A stretch of DNA of 64,000 bases. It comes from JAFDZV01 sp964455525. GTDB taxonomy: Bacteria > Bacteroidota > Ignavibacteria > OLB7. The notes below the pieces were generated by a model. The model saw only the letters and a program-made list of their open reading frames with translations, made no database searches and was not told the origin of the DNA. The position numbers and the translations under genes were made by a program. Where the stretch lies: positions 1 through 64,000 of the forward strand of contig CAYVWR010000008.1 of NCBI GenBank assembly GCA_964455525.1. Direction: 5' to 3'. Position 1 is the stretch's first letter. Each line of letters begins with the position of its first letter. This document shows, one piece after another, positions 1-8,530 of this stretch.

Positions 1-2341
1 TCACAGCATTGGCTGCGATCGTCGGGTTCGGATACGTACCGGCCAGGTCGCCACCTGCTGCACCATCTGGCGGGAGGCTCGTTGGTGCACCCGTGATCTT
101 TGCATAGGCCACATCCGTGATCTTCGCATCGGTCACTGCACCGTCAGCGATTGCTGCGGTCGTCACAGCATTGGCTGCGATCGTCGGGTTCGGATACGTA
201 CCGGCCAGGTCACCACCGGCTGCGCCATCTGGCGGAAGGCTCGTTGGTGCACCTGTGATCTTCGCATACGCTACGTCCGTGATCTTCGCATCCGTCACTG
301 CACCATCAGCGATTGCTGCGGTTGTGATAGCGTTGGCTGCGATCGTCGGGTTCGGGTACGTACCGGCCAGATCACCACCTGCTGCACCATCTGGCGGAAG
401 GCTCGTTGGTGCACCGGTGATCTTTGCATACGCTACGTCCGTGATCTTCGCATCCGTTACCGCACCATCAGCGATTGCTGTTGTTGTGATAGCGTTGGCT
501 GCGATCGTTGGGTTTGGATACGTACCGGCCAGGTCACCACCGGCTGCGCCATCTGGCGGAAGGCTCGTCGGTGCGCCTGTGATCTTTGCATACGCTACAT
601 CCGTGATCTTCGCATCGGTCACTGCACCGTCAGCGAGCTTCGCGGTCGTCACGGCATCGTCAGCAAGGGCTGCGGTCGTCACAGCATTGGCTGCGATCGT
701 CGGGTTCGGATACGTACCGGCCAAGTCACCACCGGCTGCACCATCTGGCGGGAGGCTCGTCGGTGCACCGGTGATCTTCGCATAGGCAACACCTGCGATC
801 TTCGCATCCGTCACTGCACCGTCAGCGATTGCTGCGGTCGTCACAGCATTGGCTGCGATCGTTGGGTTTGGATAGGTGCCCGTCAGATCACCGCCTGCTA
901 CACCGGAGAGAGGAAGGCTCACATCGGGAGCAAGCTTGGCCTGCGTGATGGCACCATCGGCGACTTTCGCGGTTGTTACGGCATCATCAGCAAGCTTTGC
1001 TGTACCAACCGAACCATCAGCAAGTTTGGCCGTGGTAACTGCATTATTAGCGATCGTCGGGTTTGGATAGGTGCCCGTCAGATCACCGCCTGCTGCGCCA
1101 GTTGGCGGGAGGCTCGTCGGTGCGCCTGTGATCTTCGCATACGAGACATCCGTGATCTTCGCATCGGTCACTGCACCATCGGCGACTTTCGCGGTTGTTA
1201 CGGCATCATCAGCAAGCTTTGCTGTACCAACCGAACCATCAGCAAGTTTGGCCGTGGTAACTGCATTATTAGCGATCGTCGGGTTTGGATAGGTGCCCGT
1301 CAGATCACCACCGGCAGCACCATCCGGCGGAAGGCTTGTTGGAGCACCCGTGATCTTTGCGTACGAGACATCCGTGATCTTCGCATCGGTCACTGCACCA
1401 TCAGCAATTGCTCCGGTCGTTACGGCATTGGCTGCAATGGTTGGGTTCGGATAGGTGCCCGTCAGATCGCCACCGGCGCTGCCGCCCGGCGGAAGGGTGG
1501 TCGGTGCACCGACCAGCTTCGAGTAACTGATGCCATTAGCGATCTTATCGTCGGTCACTGCTCCATTGGCAAGCTTCGATGTCGTAACAGCATCGTTGGC
1601 AATCTTCGGAGTAGTAATACCAAGCTCGGTAACGCCGATTTGCGGCATTGGTCCAAGGCCATGGGTAATCGAGATAGAAGGATCCAGGGCAACAATTCCC
1701 TGAATACCACCTGTACTGGTGTTGGTGGAGATGGTAAACTTGCTACCGGTTCTGGTAACAGTAGTTCCACCGGCACCAACGATCTCCACATCTCCGGTAG
1801 CACCGTTGATGCTTCCAACGCCATCGGAATTGATGGTAAGGGTATTACCCGACTGCGAGACTGTTGTATTGCCGGTTCCGACCACATTTACCGCGCCTGA
1901 AATTCCATTGACGCTCGTGACCACGCCTCTTGCATTTGGCGAAATGGAATCGGCAACATCGGCATAGGCCGACCGCATTGCATATGCACCGGTTGTAAAT
2001 GGGGTACGGGGTGCGAACTCCGGATTTGTCTCCAGGCTGATGCCGAGGTAATACGGCTGGTTGAAGATGAGTGTATTCGGGAGTGGCGTAACCGCCCCGA
2101 TATTGACATTAAAAATGCCGCGCAGGAAACGAACGGTCTGGGTTTCCGTGTACAGGATATTGCCGCCGCTCGGCGCGTCATAAATGCGCAATGTCATTGT
2201 GCGCTCACCATCCGGAATAGGCTGTCCGGCCAGGTCGGTAAAAACTCCCTGGTAGGTGATGATCTTTGGGACTTGCGCTATTCCATCGCTCACCACAGCA
2301 AAGGTAAATAGCGCTAAAGCTGGTAAAAGAGACCTCTTCAT
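1..2341 (-). CDS. Secreted repetitive GDLxGTYPNPT-repeat protein (3' end outside window)
   Basis: The reading frame is open on the minus strand from an ATG at 2341 (a second ATG lies at 2347) to the left edge, so the C-terminus is missing; about 780 codons are visible. It starts with a signal peptide (MKRSLLPALALFTFAVVSDGIAQ). A conserved N-terminal module of about 120 residues follows (ITYQGVFTDLAGQPIPDG...), matching the one in the protein at 16483-17679. Residues after about 140 contain paired 'VTSVNGxSGxV' segments, then at least nine copies of a GDL[AT]GTYPNPTIA motif joined by 'VTTAKLADGAVTDAKI' units. Such repeats occur in tail-fibre-like and adhesin-like secreted proteins of many bacteria. 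The frame is supported by repeat spacings that are all multiples of three. The role is probably a fibrous surface or extracellular structure; this is inference. Confidence 0.85.
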   Translation of the reverse strand, partial: MKRSLLPALALFTFAVVSDGIAQVPKIITYQGVFTDLAGQPIPDGERTMTLRIYDAPSGGNILYTETQTVRFLRGIFNVNIGAVTPLPNTLIFNQPYYLGISLETNPEFAPRTPFTTGAYAMRSAYADVADSISPNARGVVTSVNGISGAVNVVGTGNTTVSQSGNTLTINSDGVGSINGATGDVEIVGAGGTTVTRTGSKFTISTNTSTGGIQGIVALDPSISITHGLGPMPQIGVTELGITTPKIANDAVTTSKLANGAVTDDKIANGISYSKLVGAPTTLPPGGSAGGDLTGTYPNPTIAANAVTTGAIADGAVTDAKITDVSYAKITGAPTSLPPDGAAGGDLTGTYPNPTIANNAVTTAKLADGSVGTAKLADDAVTTAKVADGAVTDAKITDVSYAKITGAPTSLPPTGAAGGDLTGTYPNPTIANNAVTTAKLADGSVGTAKLADDAVTTAKVADGAITQAKLAPDVSLPLSGVAGGDLTGTYPNPTIAANAVTTAAIADGAVTDAKIAGVAYAKITGAPTSLPPDGAAGGDLAGTYPNPTIAANAVTTAALADDAVTTAKLADGAVTDAKITDVAYAKITGAPTSLPPDGAAGGDLAGTYPNPTIAANAITTTAIADGAVTDAKITDVAYAKITGAPTSLPPDGAAGGDLAGTYPNPTIAANAITTAAIADGAVTDAKITDVAYAKITGAPTSLPPDGAAGGDLAGTYPNPTIAANAVTTAAIADGAVTDAKITDVAYAKITGAPTSLPPDGAAGGDLAGTYPNPTIAANAV
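29..1470 (-). repeat. Tandem coding repeats (54-residue units with 10-11-residue insertions)
   Basis: Nine copies of the GDLxGTYPNPT-coding motif begin near 31, 193, 355, 517, 709, 871, 1066, 1288 and 1450. The spacings are 162, 162, 162, 192, 162, 195, 222 and 162 bp. The longer units carry one or two extra ten- to eleven-residue 'AVTTAKLADD' modules. All spacings are multiples of three, so the frame is kept. Confidence 0.9.
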
Positions 2342-2435
2342 AATCATTTAGAGTGAGTTAGGTTGATTGGACATTCAACCTCGGAAGCGAGCCAGCTATG
2401 GACCTGGCGATATGGCCTACCTCCGTTTCCAGCAT

Positions 2436-2978
2436 TTACTGTACGACGACCATTCCGATCGTCTTAGCAATGCCATTGGCAACAAGGCGGGCAGTATAAG
2501 AGCCGGACGCCAATTTTTCAGCGCTTACGGTAATCCTATTCATGCCAGCCCCGCGCTCACCGTCGATCAAGGTTTGGACCTCGTGTCCTACATGATCGAA
2601 GAGCTTCAGCGAGACACGCGAGCTCTTCGGCAGATAGAAACGGACCTCAGTTGCGGTAGAGAATGGATTCGGGACGTTCTGATATAACGTCACCCCTGAT
2701 GCCACTACCCCAGGGATATACTCGTCAACCCCTGTGGTACCGAGTGGTGGCAGCATGTACCAAAACCCTTGCCCTACCACATTTGAACTGTTGGTCACTG
2801 GCCCGATGATCGACTGGCCAATCGTTCCAGCCATGAAATTGCTACCGTCGGTGGCGGCCCCACCGCCAGTCCCGAACACATACGACTGCAACACAACTTG
2901 TGCGCTAGCCGGCATGCTGATCGCAATCGCCATGGCTGACAGTAGCAGATACTGTCTAGGCTTCCTCATTTGCGTCAT
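2436..2978 (-). CDS. Small secreted protein with T9SS C-terminal sorting domain
   Basis: 180 residues. An N-terminal signal peptide (RKPRQYLLLSAMAIAISMPASAQ) is followed by a short glycine-rich part and, from about residue 98, a type A T9SS sorting domain: YQNVPNPFSTATEVRFYLP, then LKLFDHVGHEVQTL and a final ASGSYTARLVANG...VVVQ strand. Members of this family cross the outer membrane by T9SS and are usually anchored or released after CTD cleavage. Almost nothing lies between signal peptide and sorting domain, so the mature cargo is only about 70 residues; its function is unknown. An alternative ATG lies at 2969. It sits 94 bp upstream of, and codirectional with, the repetitive protein, so the two may be cotranscribed. 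Confidence 0.85.
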   Translation of the reverse strand: MTQMRKPRQYLLLSAMAIAISMPASAQVVLQSYVFGTGGGAATDGSNFMAGTIGQSIIGPVTNSSNVVGQGFWYMLPPLGTTGVDEYIPGVVASGVTLYQNVPNPFSTATEVRFYLPKSSRVSLKLFDHVGHEVQTLIDGERGAGMNRITVSAEKLASGSYTARLVANGIAKTIGMVVVQ

Positions 2979-4873
2979 CTGGTTGGGTTAATGTATGGGA
3001 TATCACACCAACGCTGGAATAGACGTGGTGTGACCCTCTTGGCGGATATGCAGCAGTGCATATCGACAAAGAGTTAATGAGTCACCAGCACAAACAGGAG
3101 GGCAGTAATAGCAGCCTGAATAATGCCTTGATGACAAGACTAAATGAGAGGGAAAAATGTCGAGAGTGTGAGAATGCTGCCAACGGCTTGATGGACCTCA
3201 TAACCGTTGATACAACTGGACCTCAGGAACCTCGGCACCGCCGTACAAGGATAGAGACACCCTTGTGGACGTTAATATACTAACAAAACTGATTCACCAA
3301 ACACTATCTTTTTTTTTCAACAGAACTGCCGAAGCGTATATATATCACTCAGCGCTCCTGCAAATGGACACGGACATTCTAATCGGCTGAAACAAGCTGA
3401 AACGGATTTTTCGAGCACCTGTGCATCAGTAAGCATATGCGGTAATACTTATTGACACTTGACCGCGCTGGCTAACGCTCGGTTGCTCGTGATCTGCTCC
3501 TGTACCTACAGAGTTCCAGGGGAAATTAACCTCTACCGTTAAATGTCAATAGTACAGGCTGTGTGATCTATTCGCAACATATATAGAGACTAAGAGACTA
3601 CAAAACGACTATATAGAGGCGAAATCCTCTGGCCAGTGACATGCTATTTCACAGCATTGATACGGAATCAGCACTCCGTAGTATTGACACAGAGCGGCAT
3701 TCCTGTATACCGGAATCAGCCATGGGTCTCTCGGCACAAGGATATGGAAAACAACACCTCACACTCCATGCCAACGATCCCAAGGAGGGGTGCGCCATGC
3801 AAATGCTTCACGCGCCACCTATAGGACAATCCAGCCTGCCATGCGGATGCGCATCACGCCGTACGGACCCGGTTCCCATGACGACAACGTTCCCGGCACC
3901 ACGCTTGTTAGCGGCGACGCGTCTATCTGGACATGAATAGAGGCGCCGGATTCACAGACAGGATAACCAACCAACGATATACCGCCATAGATGATGGGCT
4001 GGACATCCCCCCCATGGCTCATTGCGAGCAACCTGCTACGGTCACCACCACTTGCCCTTCAGCCAGAATTGAACTATACGCACGCACATCGCCGAGTATC
4101 ATATAGCCGGAAATCCGGCAAACGATACAATGCTGACCTAAAGTGCCGAATGGGAATCCCCCCTTCGATCCTCAACGCAACGTGGCATGGCATCATCTAC
4201 GTTGCAGATAAACAGATAGAGGGGAGAGATTGGATCGAACACTTAATGGATCGGCATGATGACCGTCCAGGACAACTGCATCGCTCATGAAAAAAGCCCC
4301 TACTGCACATGCATTGTCGGCTTCATGGGGTATATCTCTGCGACCAGACACAGAAACGTGACCATAGATGGGGGAAGAGTTGCCGCTCAACTACGTGATG
4401 CACATAGGCTCCGAACCAGCAAGACCGGGCGCAGCCCAATATCTGAATCGGGCGCATGGAAAGCTCCCGGTTCCAATGATTTTCAGAGAGCCTGCCACGA
4501 TACCGACCCTACGGATCATATCATGAAATCTCCCGACCATATTCGCAGATTCTATGCATCAGTTCGGTGGGCCTGAACATACAAAGCCTGGGGAACCTAT
4601 GTCAATAGGCCCTGTAACTTTTTTTAACGTTCGCAGGTAAAAAGGAGCACGCATGCGAGATACCGGCTCTCCCCCAGGCGAACGCACTGATCCTACCCCA
4701 GAGGCATCGCGCAACTGGCTCGTCCGTTCCTGGACGGGAGAGTATGGTACGTTGAAGAAATGTGGAGGCAATAGCCACAACGATGCTCCCCGAACCGGCG
4801 AGCACCATTGATGCCAGATTCAGCCGTATCGGCAGCCGCTGAAAGGTCGGGGGCTGCCGATACGGCATTCCGA
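2979..4873. other. Gene-free stretch of 1.9 kb
   Basis: Short open frames occur on both strands, but none has a recognisable domain, a ribosome binding site or conserved-looking composition. Minus-strand frames around 3819-4190 read somewhat like protein but are broken by stops. Base composition is more A+T rich than in the neighbouring genes, with T9 at about 3309-3318 and TATATAGAG repeats near 3580 and 3611. The stretch could hold decayed genes or an unrecognised RNA; nothing firm is seen. Confidence 0.5.
3446..3554. repeat. Imperfect inverted repeat (about 19-bp arms)
   Basis: The left arm is TACTTATTGACACTTGACCG (3446-3465). The right arm at 3536-3554 reads, on the other strand, TACTATTGACATTTAACGG. 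The arms match apart from one extra T and three substitutions and enclose about 70 bp. It could be a short mobile-element relic or an RNA stem. Confidence 0.35.
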
Positions 4874-5143
4874 CTATAGCATTGGGGCTTTTCTGGGCCG
4901 TCCTGCACTCCAGAAGAGCCAGAGCGCGATCACGACCAATGATCCGGCGATCGGGGCCACATACGGTAGCAGCCCCAGGTGAGACTCATCCTTCCATTCG
5001 GTAACCGGGGTGCCAAACAATGGATCAGTTGTTGTCACCTGCACCTGTTCTACACTATAGATCAACGCTCCATCCACCACCCAGTAGATGACAAGACCTA
5101 CCGATATCAGAATGAGGACGATTGCGAGTATTCTCTTGCCCAT
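4874..5143 (-). CDS. Small two-pass membrane protein
   Basis: 89 residues. One hydrophobic segment spans roughly residues 5-24 (ILAIVLILISVGLVIYWVV) and a second roughly 60-79 (VAPIAGSLVVIALWLFW); about 35 polar residues lie between them and a short basic tail follows. No family was recognised. It lies 12 bp downstream of the YceI gene on the same strand, so it is probably the last gene of the Rieske/cytochrome/YceI operon. A role in membrane anchoring or assembly for that group is only a guess from position. Confidence 0.7.
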   Translation of the reverse strand: MGKRILAIVLILISVGLVIYWVVDGALIYSVEQVQVTTTDPLFGTPVTEWKDESHLGLLPYVAPIAGSLVVIALWLFWSAGRPRKAPML

Positions 5144-5155
5144 ATACGAATTAGG

Positions 5156-5809
5156 TTAGAGTCCTGTAGATCCGAACAGTTGAGCGGAAACCTTGATCTT
5201 CTCCCCCACCTTGCTGCCGATGGTCCCTTTGGTGCCTGCGATATTATAGTCTGCCAGGGCCACCTCGAAATCGGCGGTGAGCATAACCAGATCGCCTGGG
5301 GCACGATCGCGGGTCTTGGCACTCTCATCGATATAGGTAATCTTGAATGGTACCGAGAGCTGTTTGGTAACGCCATGCATGGTGAACTGCCCGGTTGCCG
5401 TTCCGGTTGCATTGGCACCGTTCACCTTCACATTGCTCACCGAGGCAATCGTAAACGAGATCTGTCCATATGTCGCGGCATCGAGCCATTGCGCGCTCTT
5501 GATATGGGCATCACGCGTGGCATTGCCACTCTTCATGGTAGAAACCTGGGCGGAGATCGTTCCCTTGATCGTGCCAAGGTTCTTCGGGTCGATCGTCAAC
5601 GTCCCAGCCACCCCTTCAGCCGTCCCTTTGATCTTCTCTAACGGAGCATCACTTGTCCAGATGAACTGGTTCTTCCCAACACGGTCGCTCAAGGTGACCT
5701 TTTTTGCCCCGGATGAGCTAACCGACAGAGCTTGTCCCATCAGCGATGGAGCCGCAAGCGCAAACATGGCAGCGGCCGCCACCATCGTCGTTATCCCCGA
5801 TCTATTCAT
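5156..5809 (-). CDS. YceI family periplasmic protein
   Basis: 217 residues with a signal peptide (about residues 1-25, ending near SLMGQA). The YceI-like lipocalin fold covers about residues 35-215, with typical segments: FIWTSDAPLEKIKGTAEGV, a central 'NATRDAHIKSAQWLDAATYGQISF' stretch and 'GTATGQFTMHGVTKQLSVPFKI'. The family binds polyisoprenoid chains such as isoprenoid quinones. A GAAGGA sequence precedes the ATG by about 12 nt. It is codirectional with two cytochrome genes and a Rieske gene upstream, so a quinone-related role in a periplasmic electron-transfer system is plausible but inferred. The family identification is strong. Confidence 0.9.
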   Translation of the reverse strand: MNRSGITTMVAAAAMFALAAPSLMGQALSVSSSGAKKVTLSDRVGKNQFIWTSDAPLEKIKGTAEGVAGTLTIDPKNLGTIKGTISAQVSTMKSGNATRDAHIKSAQWLDAATYGQISFTIASVSNVKVNGANATGTATGQFTMHGVTKQLSVPFKITYIDESAKTRDRAPGDLVMLTADFEVALADYNIAGTKGTIGSKVGEKIKVSAQLFGSTGL

Positions 5810-5906
5810 CGACTATGTCCTTCAGTACTGAGTGAAACATGATGAGAGCATCGTCTCGGAAACCACTTACGCATCGGCATCCGGCTACGTGCCCGACCCA
5901 TTGGCA

Positions 5907-6590
5907 TCAATTATTGGGTGCCCCACTGTTCACCCATGCCTTGATCTTATTGATCGTGCAGTCAGGAAGCTTGGCTCCCCCCTCGGGCATTGCGCTAAAG
6001 CCGGAGGCATGTGTTATCGAACCGACCAGTTTGCCGTTATCGGCTGCGGCTTTCACACCGCTGTAGTTGCTGAGGTTAACCTGGCCGGGGGGATTGCCAC
6101 CGGCATGACAACTGGTACAACTGAGCTGCAAAATCGGCCGGATCGTGGCCGCGAAGGTCACATTGGCCGTATCGCAGCCACTGTTGCTCCGCCGCACCAC
6201 CGTTATATCCGCCCTGGCGGACGCCGTGGAATCGGCGATGGATACCAGCTTTATCACAGTCATCACCGTATCGGCCGTAATGGAGGCTGGCGGAGTATAG
6301 AGACCAGTGGTAGATATGGCACCAGGGCCGGACTCAACCGACCAGACGACACTCACATTGGCGGTGCCGGCCACCGAGGCAAGGAACTGCCGGGTCTCCC
6401 CGATCGCAACCACCGTAGCCACTGGAGACACCGACACCTGAACTGCCACACCGGTTGTATCGCCAATGCCGGTCGTATCGGTTGGATTGCCCGAATCATC
6501 GGGGGGGCTGAGCACATTCTGCTTGCTGATCTCGCACCCTGCGATTACAAGGAGCAGCGCAAGAGCCAGTATGGAGACACAAACTCGCAT
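5907..6590 (-). CDS. Lipoprotein with Ig-like domain and C-terminal cytochrome c domain
   Basis: 227 residues. A lipoprotein signal (VIAGC, Cys19) is followed by a low-complexity Asp/Thr linker, then a bacterial Ig-like (BIG) module at about 48-132 (VSVSPVATVVAIGETRQFLASV). The C-terminal domain has one haem-binding motif CTSCH (Cys158, Cys161, His162) and a candidate distal ligand, Met201, in FSAMPEGG. This layout resembles cytochrome c domains found attached to Ig-like modules in surface lipoproteins. It is probably a lipid-anchored monohaem electron carrier in the periplasm or on the outer membrane. It lies between the outer-membrane cytochrome and YceI genes of the same operon. Confidence 0.85.
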   Translation of the reverse strand: MRVCVSILALALLLVIAGCEISKQNVLSPPDDSGNPTDTTGIGDTTGVAVQVSVSPVATVVAIGETRQFLASVAGTANVSVVWSVESGPGAISTTGLYTPPASITADTVMTVIKLVSIADSTASARADITVVRRSNSGCDTANVTFAATIRPILQLSCTSCHAGGNPPGQVNLSNYSGVKAAADNGKLVGSITHASGFSAMPEGGAKLPDCTINKIKAWVNSGAPNN

Positions 6591-6716
6591 AGATCGTATA
6601 ACACTGGTATCTGGTTAATAGCATGAGTTTATCATGCCCCGAAATCATATCATCTGCTTCGATCAGCCCCAGCATCGGGAAGGCAGAGGCCCGATCGGCG
6701 AACGGCCTACGGCATC

Positions 6717-7910
6717 TCAGTAGAATGCATGGAACTGTAGTGTATACTGCCCCATCCCATACTCATCATTTTCAAAGTATCGGTATTCGGGCCGTATTTC
6801 CAGATAGGGGATGGGAAAGAACTGGGTTCCAATCACAAAGGCGTTACCGTAGAACGGGCCTGTATCGGCTCGCTCGGATAATCCCCATTCATATCGCCAT
6901 TCCAGCGCAAGCCATTGCGCCAGTTGATAGCTTCCCTGCACCATCAGATTGCGGATGATCTTGCCGTCTGCGCTGCGCATATACATGCCCTCGCCGTAGA
7001 TCGTGGCCTTATCTGCCATACCGATACCGGCAAAAGCATTGGCCATGGTAAACTCCTGGTTACCGAAGAAGGACCCACCCACCATCCCATTAAGCCCTTC
7101 ATCAAGAAGTTGCGGCCACAGAACCAAACGGGCCAGATAAAGGGGTTTTGTGGAATCGAGCGCCAATTCCAGCCTCCGCGAGAGATTATGCGCAGAGAAG
7201 GCGCCAGCATTTACCGTCAGCCATCGCTGGCCTTCGTAGGTGATTTCGGCTCCCCAGTCGTTATAGTTCGGCGGGATGACCGGAGTGCCAAGCTGCACGG
7301 CATCCCGACGTATGAACATCGTATGGTCATCATGACGGATGCCGATGCTTGGCTGGATATAACCTGCACGAATCGCTGGAAGACGCACTCCCGGCTGGTA
7401 TTGCACAGCAGCATCGAAGTTGGTCTGTCCGGGATAACGGGTGGGACCGGCATTATAGGTACCATAGATCGCCAGCTCTTCAAACGGCGTTATCGCCACT
7501 CCGGGAGCAAGCTGCATCGGAATGAACTTGCGTGGCGCATTCGGTGGCCGCCCCAGCTTTGCCATCTGCATCCGGACATCAAGGCTCAACGTAACCAGTC
7601 CGTCCCAGAACGTGTTGCTCTCGGCATCGTACAATGACTCCAGACCGATAGAGCTGGGGGACAAAGCTCCAACCTCATTCATCGTACTCCAGCCAAGCTC
7701 ATTGCGAATTCCTCCTCCCTGCGGATTGACGTGGCAGGCAGAGCAGCGAGTGCCGCTCAATAGGGAAAATCGCGGAAGAGCGCTGGCAACATCGGCATGG
7801 GCAAGCGCACACGCCATAAGCAGCACCATGCGGCCGAGGAACTGGAACATCCCCCCGACGCGGGGTCTCTCCCCCTCCAGGGATTCCATCATCATTCTTC
7901 TAAACATCAC
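6717..7910 (-). CDS. Outer-membrane beta-barrel protein with N-terminal c-type haem motif
   Basis: 397 residues from a GTG at 7910 that overlaps the Rieske stop codon (GTGA). ATGs at 7907 and 7850 are alternatives; the last would begin directly at the signal peptide (MFQFLGRMVLLMACALAHADVASA). Just after the signal is a haem-binding motif, CSACH (Cys56, Cys59, His60), in the context 'RFSLLSGTRCSACHVNPQGG'. The remaining 330 or so residues alternate hydrophobic and polar residues, with many aromatic turns, and end in ...LQFHAFY, a typical beta-barrel outer-membrane C-terminus. Short monohaem-plus-barrel proteins of this kind occur in Bacteroidota and Chlorobiota relatives. A role in moving electrons to or across the outer membrane is inferred. 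Confidence 0.8.
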   Translation of the reverse strand: MMFRRMMMESLEGERPRVGGMFQFLGRMVLLMACALAHADVASALPRFSLLSGTRCSACHVNPQGGGIRNELGWSTMNEVGALSPSSIGLESLYDAESNTFWDGLVTLSLDVRMQMAKLGRPPNAPRKFIPMQLAPGVAITPFEELAIYGTYNAGPTRYPGQTNFDAAVQYQPGVRLPAIRAGYIQPSIGIRHDDHTMFIRRDAVQLGTPVIPPNYNDWGAEITYEGQRWLTVNAGAFSAHNLSRRLELALDSTKPLYLARLVLWPQLLDEGLNGMVGGSFFGNQEFTMANAFAGIGMADKATIYGEGMYMRSADGKIIRNLMVQGSYQLAQWLALEWRYEWGLSERADTGPFYGNAFVIGTQFFPIPYLEIRPEYRYFENDEYGMGQYTLQFHAFY

Positions 7911-8377
7911 GCAAGTTTTATGGTGAGTTTCTTGTTGGCGCTGTCGAACGTTGTCGTATAACGCTTAAGAGGTGCAGTTGCCGGACCAACCTTTACAGCA
8001 CCGGTAAGGTCGAACTTGGAGCCATGATAGATGCAGGTCATAAGGCCATCACTCCCAGGAGGATTTACCTCGTACTGCTCATGCGTGCACTCCAGCGAGA
8101 GCGCAATGTACTCGGTGGCGGCATTGCGGACGACAACGATGCGCTTCCCATCGCTCCCGTGTTGTGTTGTTACCATGCTCTTTCCGTCGGCATCGAGCGA
8201 GCTGACGTCGAGCACAAGATCCCCACCATTGCCACCACGCTGCGGCGGGCTGGTGCTTGCTTCACACCCCTGGAGAAGCGAAGCTCCGCATCCGACCACA
8301 GCGATCCCTGCCAGAGCAGCACACTGGCCCAGAAAACTGCGACGACCTTCTACGATGGGGAGGTTGGTATTGTCCAT
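7907..8377 (-). CDS. Rieske [2Fe-2S] lipoprotein with Tat-type signal
   Basis: 156 residues. The N-terminus has a twin-arginine motif (GRRSFLGQ, residues 11-18), a hydrophobic stretch and a lipobox LLQGC (Cys38). The Rieske domain has both cluster-binding boxes: CTH (Cys97, His99) and CIYHGS (Cys115, His118), separated by the usual distance. The second box has Ile-Tyr where many bc1-type proteins have Pro-Cys, and no disulfide cysteine is visible, so it resembles Rieske ferredoxin or arsenite-oxidase small-subunit-like proteins more than a bc1 subunit. No cytochrome b gene is nearby. It is the first gene of the operon and overlaps the cytochrome gene downstream. Confidence 0.9.
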   Translation of the reverse strand: MDNTNLPIVEGRRSFLGQCAALAGIAVVGCGASLLQGCEASTSPPQRGGNGGDLVLDVSSLDADGKSMVTTQHGSDGKRIVVVRNAATEYIALSLECTHEQYEVNPPGSDGLMTCIYHGSKFDLTGAVKVGPATAPLKRYTTTFDSANKKLTIKLA

Positions 8378-8530
8378 GGCTTATCTTTCAAATAATATTG
8401 GCAGTGTCTCAGTTTGGATTTCGGCTCCAGCATAGCCTCGGCAGGCTGGAAACAATCAATGATGCTGACCGCGCCTTGCCAGCGGATCGGAACCTGACAT
8501 CGGTATGTCGTTTGCAACCATGAAAGACAC

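Noticed and set aside
117..785. Plus-strand frame of 222 codons with a clean repeat (FAYATSVIFASVTAPSA)
   Set aside because: It is the antisense of the GDLxGTYPNPT repeats; the minus-strand frame has the signal peptide and known motifs.
3570..3730. Repeated short motifs (TATATAGAG twice; GATACGGAATCAGC / ATACCGGAATCAGC)
   Set aside because: There are too few copies and irregular spacing for a CRISPR array, and no cas genes are in the window.
3819..4031. Minus-strand open frame reading like a protein end (SIHVQIDASPLTSVVPGTLSSW), with an ATGA overlap to a short upstream frame
   Set aside because: Both frames are short, the upstream one has no start, no family or ribosome binding site is seen, and the surrounding 1.9 kb is gene-poor.
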